Assembly (NCBI GenBank): GCA_013423385.1
Contig: BLZA01000019.1
Location: 124,001 to 188,000 of the forward strand
DNA length: 64,000 nt
Reading direction: 5' to 3'
Source: Naganishia liquefaciens
Lineage: Eukaryota; Basidiomycota; Tremellomycetes; Filobasidiales; Filobasidiaceae
Below the pieces are notes generated by a model that saw only the letters and a program-made list of their open reading frames with translations, was not told the DNA's origin and did no database searches. Shown here in pieces: positions 60,301 through 64,000 of the stretch (the stretch's first letter is position 1; every line of letters starts with the position of its first letter). A program made the translations under genes and the position numbers.

Positions 60301-63148
60301 CGATTATTACGTTATAGGGTCGACTAGGAGATCTCGGTGTGATAGACGACAAGTACGATGTCGCCGTCACCACGGCATGCGGCGCGCTGAACAATTTAGT
60401 GGTGGACACTGTTGAGCAGGGTCAGGCCTGCATTGAACACCTTCGAAGGGGTAATGTAGGTCGGGCTTCCATCATGGTCTTGGAAAAACTCCCTCCGCGG
60501 GATCTGGGCAAAATCGAAACTCCAGAGAATGTGCCTCGTCTCTTCGACCTCATCAAGCCCAAGGAGGCCAAGTTTGCGCCAGCTTTCTACAAGGCTGTCA
60601 TGAACACGCTAGTCGCAACGGATCTGGAGCAAGCACAACGTATCGGATACGGAAAGAAGCGATGGCGAGTGGTGACCCTGGCCGGTCAGCTCATTGATCC
60701 TTCTGGTACCATGTCTGGTGGCGGTGCTAGGGTGCAACGAGGAGGAATGTCTTCCAAATTCGCTTCCGAAAGGGTTGAGCCTGAAGTTGTTTCCAAGTAC
60801 GAGAAGGAGACAGCCAAAGCCGAGCAAGAGCTATCCACCTTTATCGGCGACAAGAAAGCTATGGAGGCCGAGATAGCACTTCTCCGTCGCAGGATTCCGG
60901 ACATCGAGATGGCGATCGAGAAACTGCACATGGAACTTAGTACCGGTGACAAGCGAATCGCAGATGCCGGAAGTAGGGTAGCGGAATTGAAGTGAGTATG
61001 CAGATTGAAGCGAGCCTGCTTTGACAGGATCCACAGCTGATGGCGGTCCGTCCTGCAGAGCTCAAAGCAATCCGGATCCCGCTGATGGGAAGCGTATTAA
61101 AGTCCTGGACATTGAAATCTCAGCTATGGAAAAAGAAGTCTCCAAATTGCGCTCAAAAGCTTCGGTGATACAGGAGCAGATCAAAGAGCTTCAAGCCAAG
61201 ATCCTCGAAGTGGGAGGAGTCAAGCTTCGGGCGATGCAGTCAAAAGTCGCAAACACTAAAGGTCTGATCGATTTGGCCGGAGAGAATATCGTTAAGGCGG
61301 AAGTCGCCCAAGCGAAAGCGCAGCGTGACGCCGAGAAGCTGGAAAAGACCATCATGAACAATACATCTCTTCTGGAACAACTGGAAACCGAGTTTGAGGT
61401 AGTGGAAGCCGATCTGGCATCTTGTCAGGCCGATTTGGAGACCATCATCAGCAAAGTACAGGAGGCTCAAGATGGAATGGAAGACGTTCACGAGACACTT
61501 GCTGAAGCCAAACAAGAGCTAGACGAGAAGCTGTCCTACATCAATGCTTTCAGATCTTTGCAGGTAAGAACGTTGAATCGCTTTACTGCGTGCCACGCTC
61601 AGCACTTGTTCTGCAGATGGATCTCAAGCAGAGATTGGAAGACAACATTCGAATTCAGAAGGAGAGCAAGAACAAGCTCAAATATTGGCAGGCGCGTCAC
61701 GACGAGTTAGAACTCATACAGATCGAGTGAGTTTTCGACCCTCTGCGCTTCACCATGGGTTAGACTGATTTTCTTTTTTGTCAGCGAGGATGACGACGAG
61801 GACGAGGACGATAACACGAAGGAGAAGTCGGAGACTGGTGCGCAAAAGCAAGAAAATGCAAAATCAGCCGAGGAAGAGCAAAATGGAGAATCTGAGCTCG
61901 AGAAACCCAAAGCCGAGACCACGGAATTAGTGGAGTACAGTCCAGATGAATTGCAAGAGGTCAACAAAGATATACTCAATGCAGAGATCACACAATTAGA
62001 AGGTAAGTCGGACCCGTGGCAAACCATCTGATCAATACTGAGTTTTGCGGTAAAGAGGAGACCGGTAAAGCAAAACCCAACCTGAACGTTTTGACTGAAT
62101 GGAGAAGACGTGAGGCTGAATACCTGGAACGGGCGAAGGATCTCGAAACGGTGACAGCGGCGCGAGACCAAGCGAAACAGCGTTACGACGATCTTCGAAA
62201 GGCACGGTTGGAAGGCTTCATGACCGGTTTCAATGCCATCAGCAGTAAACTGAAAGAAATGTATCAGGTGTGTATTTAGCCCAAAAGGCCTGGTAATACC
62301 AAAGGGGAGCAGCTGACAAAATCTCTGGCAGATGATCACACTTGGGGGTAACGCAGAACTGGAACTCGTGGATAGCATGGATCCATTTTCGGAGGGTATC
62401 CAGTTCAGTGTCATGCCACCAAAGAAGAGTTGGAAAAACATCTCCAACTTGTCTGGAGGAGAAAAGGTATGTCGTCACCGGACTGGAAATGGTTTGAGCT
62501 GACGAGGAGAATGCACAGACGTTGAGTTCTTTGGCCTTAGTATTTGCCCTTCACGTTTTCAAGGTAAGCTGCCATCGAACATATCTTCGGAGTCAGGTCC
62601 GTTGACACCGATGTCTAGCCTACACCCCTGTACTTCATGGACGAGATCGATGCCGCCCTCGACTTCCGGAACGTGTCGATCATTGCAAACTACATCAAGT
62701 CAAAGACGGAAGCCGCCCAATTGTAAGAACAAGCATCGAAAGCGGTCGCAAGATTGGTCCGAGTGCACGCTGACATCCTGACCGCTGACCAGCATCATCA
62801 TTTCCCTGCGTAATGACATGTTTGAACTGAGTCACCGACTTGTCGGTATCTATAAAACTAATAACGTGGGTACAACCTGTCAGTTCCGCTGAGATAACGA
62901 CTGACCACATTCCGTCCGATTAACTATACAGTGCACCAAGGTAAGCCTTGTCAACTTTCAGGCCGTGCGTCGTTTACTAATCACTTTTCCTTCAGAGTGT
63001 CGCCATTGACAACAAAGATCTGCGTCAGCAGGCGACAAAGCAGCCTGTTCCGAGCAGTGTCATTAGAGGAACGACCCGGCCAATGCAAACACAAATGCAA
63101 ACACCGCTGAGATCGCCGATCAATTCTGCACTCGAATTAATGCCATAA
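57318..63148 (+). CDS. SMC4: Condensin subunit Smc4
   Basis: ATPase subunit of condensin, which compacts mitotic chromosomes. About 1,600 residues in some 16 exons. The first 290 residues are a basic/acidic disordered extension with a long glutamate run. The head domain starts RLVIHKLVLVDFKSYAGR, with Walker A GPNGSGKSNTIDALLFVFG after an intron, and the early coiled coil begins after KRFLILQGEVESIAQMKPK. The hinge reads GFHGRLGDLGVIDDKYDVAV and LIDPSGTMSGGGARVQRGG. The C-terminal head has the ABC signature NLSGGEKTLSSLALVFALH, Walker B PLYFMDEIDAALDFRNV, then IIISLRNDMFELSHRLVGIY and VAIDNKDL. The GFSVM-like region reads GIQFSVMPPKKSWK. These are Smc4-type rather than Smc2-type motifs. Stop TAA at 63148. 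One tiny exon codes only CTK. Confidence 0.95.
57794..57836 (+). repeat. GAG/GAA triplet run in SMC4
   Basis: An almost pure run of glutamate codons (GAG then GAA) coding for about 14 consecutive Glu in the disordered N-terminal extension. Such runs change length by slippage. Confidence 0.85.
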
Positions 63149-63330
63149 TTGAGGGGATCGTCGCGGCAGGCGCAGATTCTGTATCATATACGTTGTATTT
63201 GGCTCATAAGATTTTGTCTGATAGGATATGTACACCATTCTGCGAAAGTTCGAGGAAGAAGCTAGACATGAGACAGATACAAACTCTCGACATGCGCTGA
63301 TGCCGATATCATGGGAGTGTCGGCATCGCC

Positions 63331-64000
63331 TTACTTCTTGCCGCCGATTTGCTGACGTCCGATAAACGTAATCTTCAAGGGGTTCTTCTGTCACATTTGT
63401 ATGGGGTGAGAAGACGATCTATGGGCTTTGACAAGACGCGTAGCTCACAGATATGGATAATGTCCCGACATAGTCTGAAATGCGAGACTGTATTCAGCTG
63501 CAAGCCAGCGACGTTGATGACTGAGATAACTTACCGCCGATTGGGGGATTCTTGGTGATGTCCTTCTCCGTCTGCGCATTGGCAAGCAATTGAAACGCGT
63601 TTCCAGATGAGTTTTCGCATATGAGTTCCAAAGGGCAAGACGTTCCTGTCGATAGCGATGCAACATGGCGTTGTCTCAGCGTCTAACACGATTTGTGCAG
63701 GATAAGCGAGGAGAGTCTAACCTTGCGTGCTTGCCAAATGAGCCTGGTACACAAAAAGGGAGGAGTTCAGATCATCCGAGGAAGGGGCGGAACGCGGGAA
63801 CATGACTCACATCTGGCTTCTCGAATACCATCACATACATCGTAACAACCTGTCTTCCTGAGCAGCAATACTGATACGACACGTCGTCCGCACTGAACGG
63901 CCGACGTCACCCATCTATTAGCAATGGAGCAACGCCTCGCACGGGAGGATTCACATGAATAGGTAATCCTGCTCGACAAACTTCGACAACCAACCCGGCT
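63331..64000 (-). CDS. 3' part of an unidentified gene, cut by the window edge
   Basis: Minus-strand exons reading toward the left: one codes LSTGTSCPLELICENSSG and AFQLLANAQTEKDITKN (about 63690-63535), a short one codes YVGTLSI, and the last codes NPLKITFIGRQQIGGKK, ending at a TAA at 63331. Further upstream exons, with weaker support, run to the window edge. Family not recognised. Convergent with SMC4, with 182 bases between stops. Exact exon borders upstream of 63690 are unresolved. Confidence 0.5.

Overview
The window is nuclear DNA of a fungus, most likely a basidiomycete. It has moderate GC, dense genes on both strands, many short introns (mostly 45-70 nt, GT-AG), and a gene set that includes a PriA-like secreted protein, a BuGZ/ZNF207-type zinc-finger protein, a PABPN1/Pab2-type protein and a heavily spliced Zap1-like regulator. 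I cannot fix the subphylum from sequence alone. I saw no rRNA, CRISPR array, transposon or virus-derived element. Coordinates of multi-exon genes run from start codon to stop codon. Where I checked splice phases exon by exon I say so.

Left part (1-16 kb): an unassigned edge, a Wwm1-like WW protein (1354-2293), two lineage-type hypothetical genes (2900-3776 and 5205-6300) with a degenerate paralogue of the second between them, then coproporphyrinogen oxidase HEM13 head-to-head with the 60S-biogenesis helicase SPB4, and a ten-exon Zap1-like zinc-response factor (11802-15622).

Middle (16-37 kb): TFIID subunit TAF2 (16073-22352), which here carries three bromodomains in its C-terminal half; an unidentified 796-residue charged protein; thioredoxin; the MUS81 nuclease head-to-head with the mitochondrial Fe-S P-loop protein IND1; a Pab2-type RNA-binding protein; mitochondrial ribosomal protein mL44 (MRPL3); and a single-pass membrane LEA_2 protein. 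A stretch of almost 3 kb with no convincing gene follows (37187-40141).

Right part (40-64 kb): a PriA-like secreted protein, a TBC1D20/Gyp8-type RabGAP, phosphoacetylglucosamine mutase PCM1, a Tda3-like FAD oxidoreductase, a second TBC protein that lacks both catalytic fingers, a small acidic protein, methionine aminopeptidase 2, a BuGZ-like protein, condensin subunit SMC4, and the 3' end of an unidentified gene cut by the window edge.

The genes are mostly housekeeping functions (haem, ribosome, transcription, DNA repair, Fe-S, vesicle traffic, amino-sugar metabolism) with no operon-like logic. Several neighbours share short divergent promoters. The most unusual points are the triple-bromodomain TAF2, the finger-less TBC protein, the cysteine-rich and microexon-rich Zap1 homologue, and the mitochondrial-type HEM13 with a long N-terminal extension. 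I found no clear multi-gene novel system.
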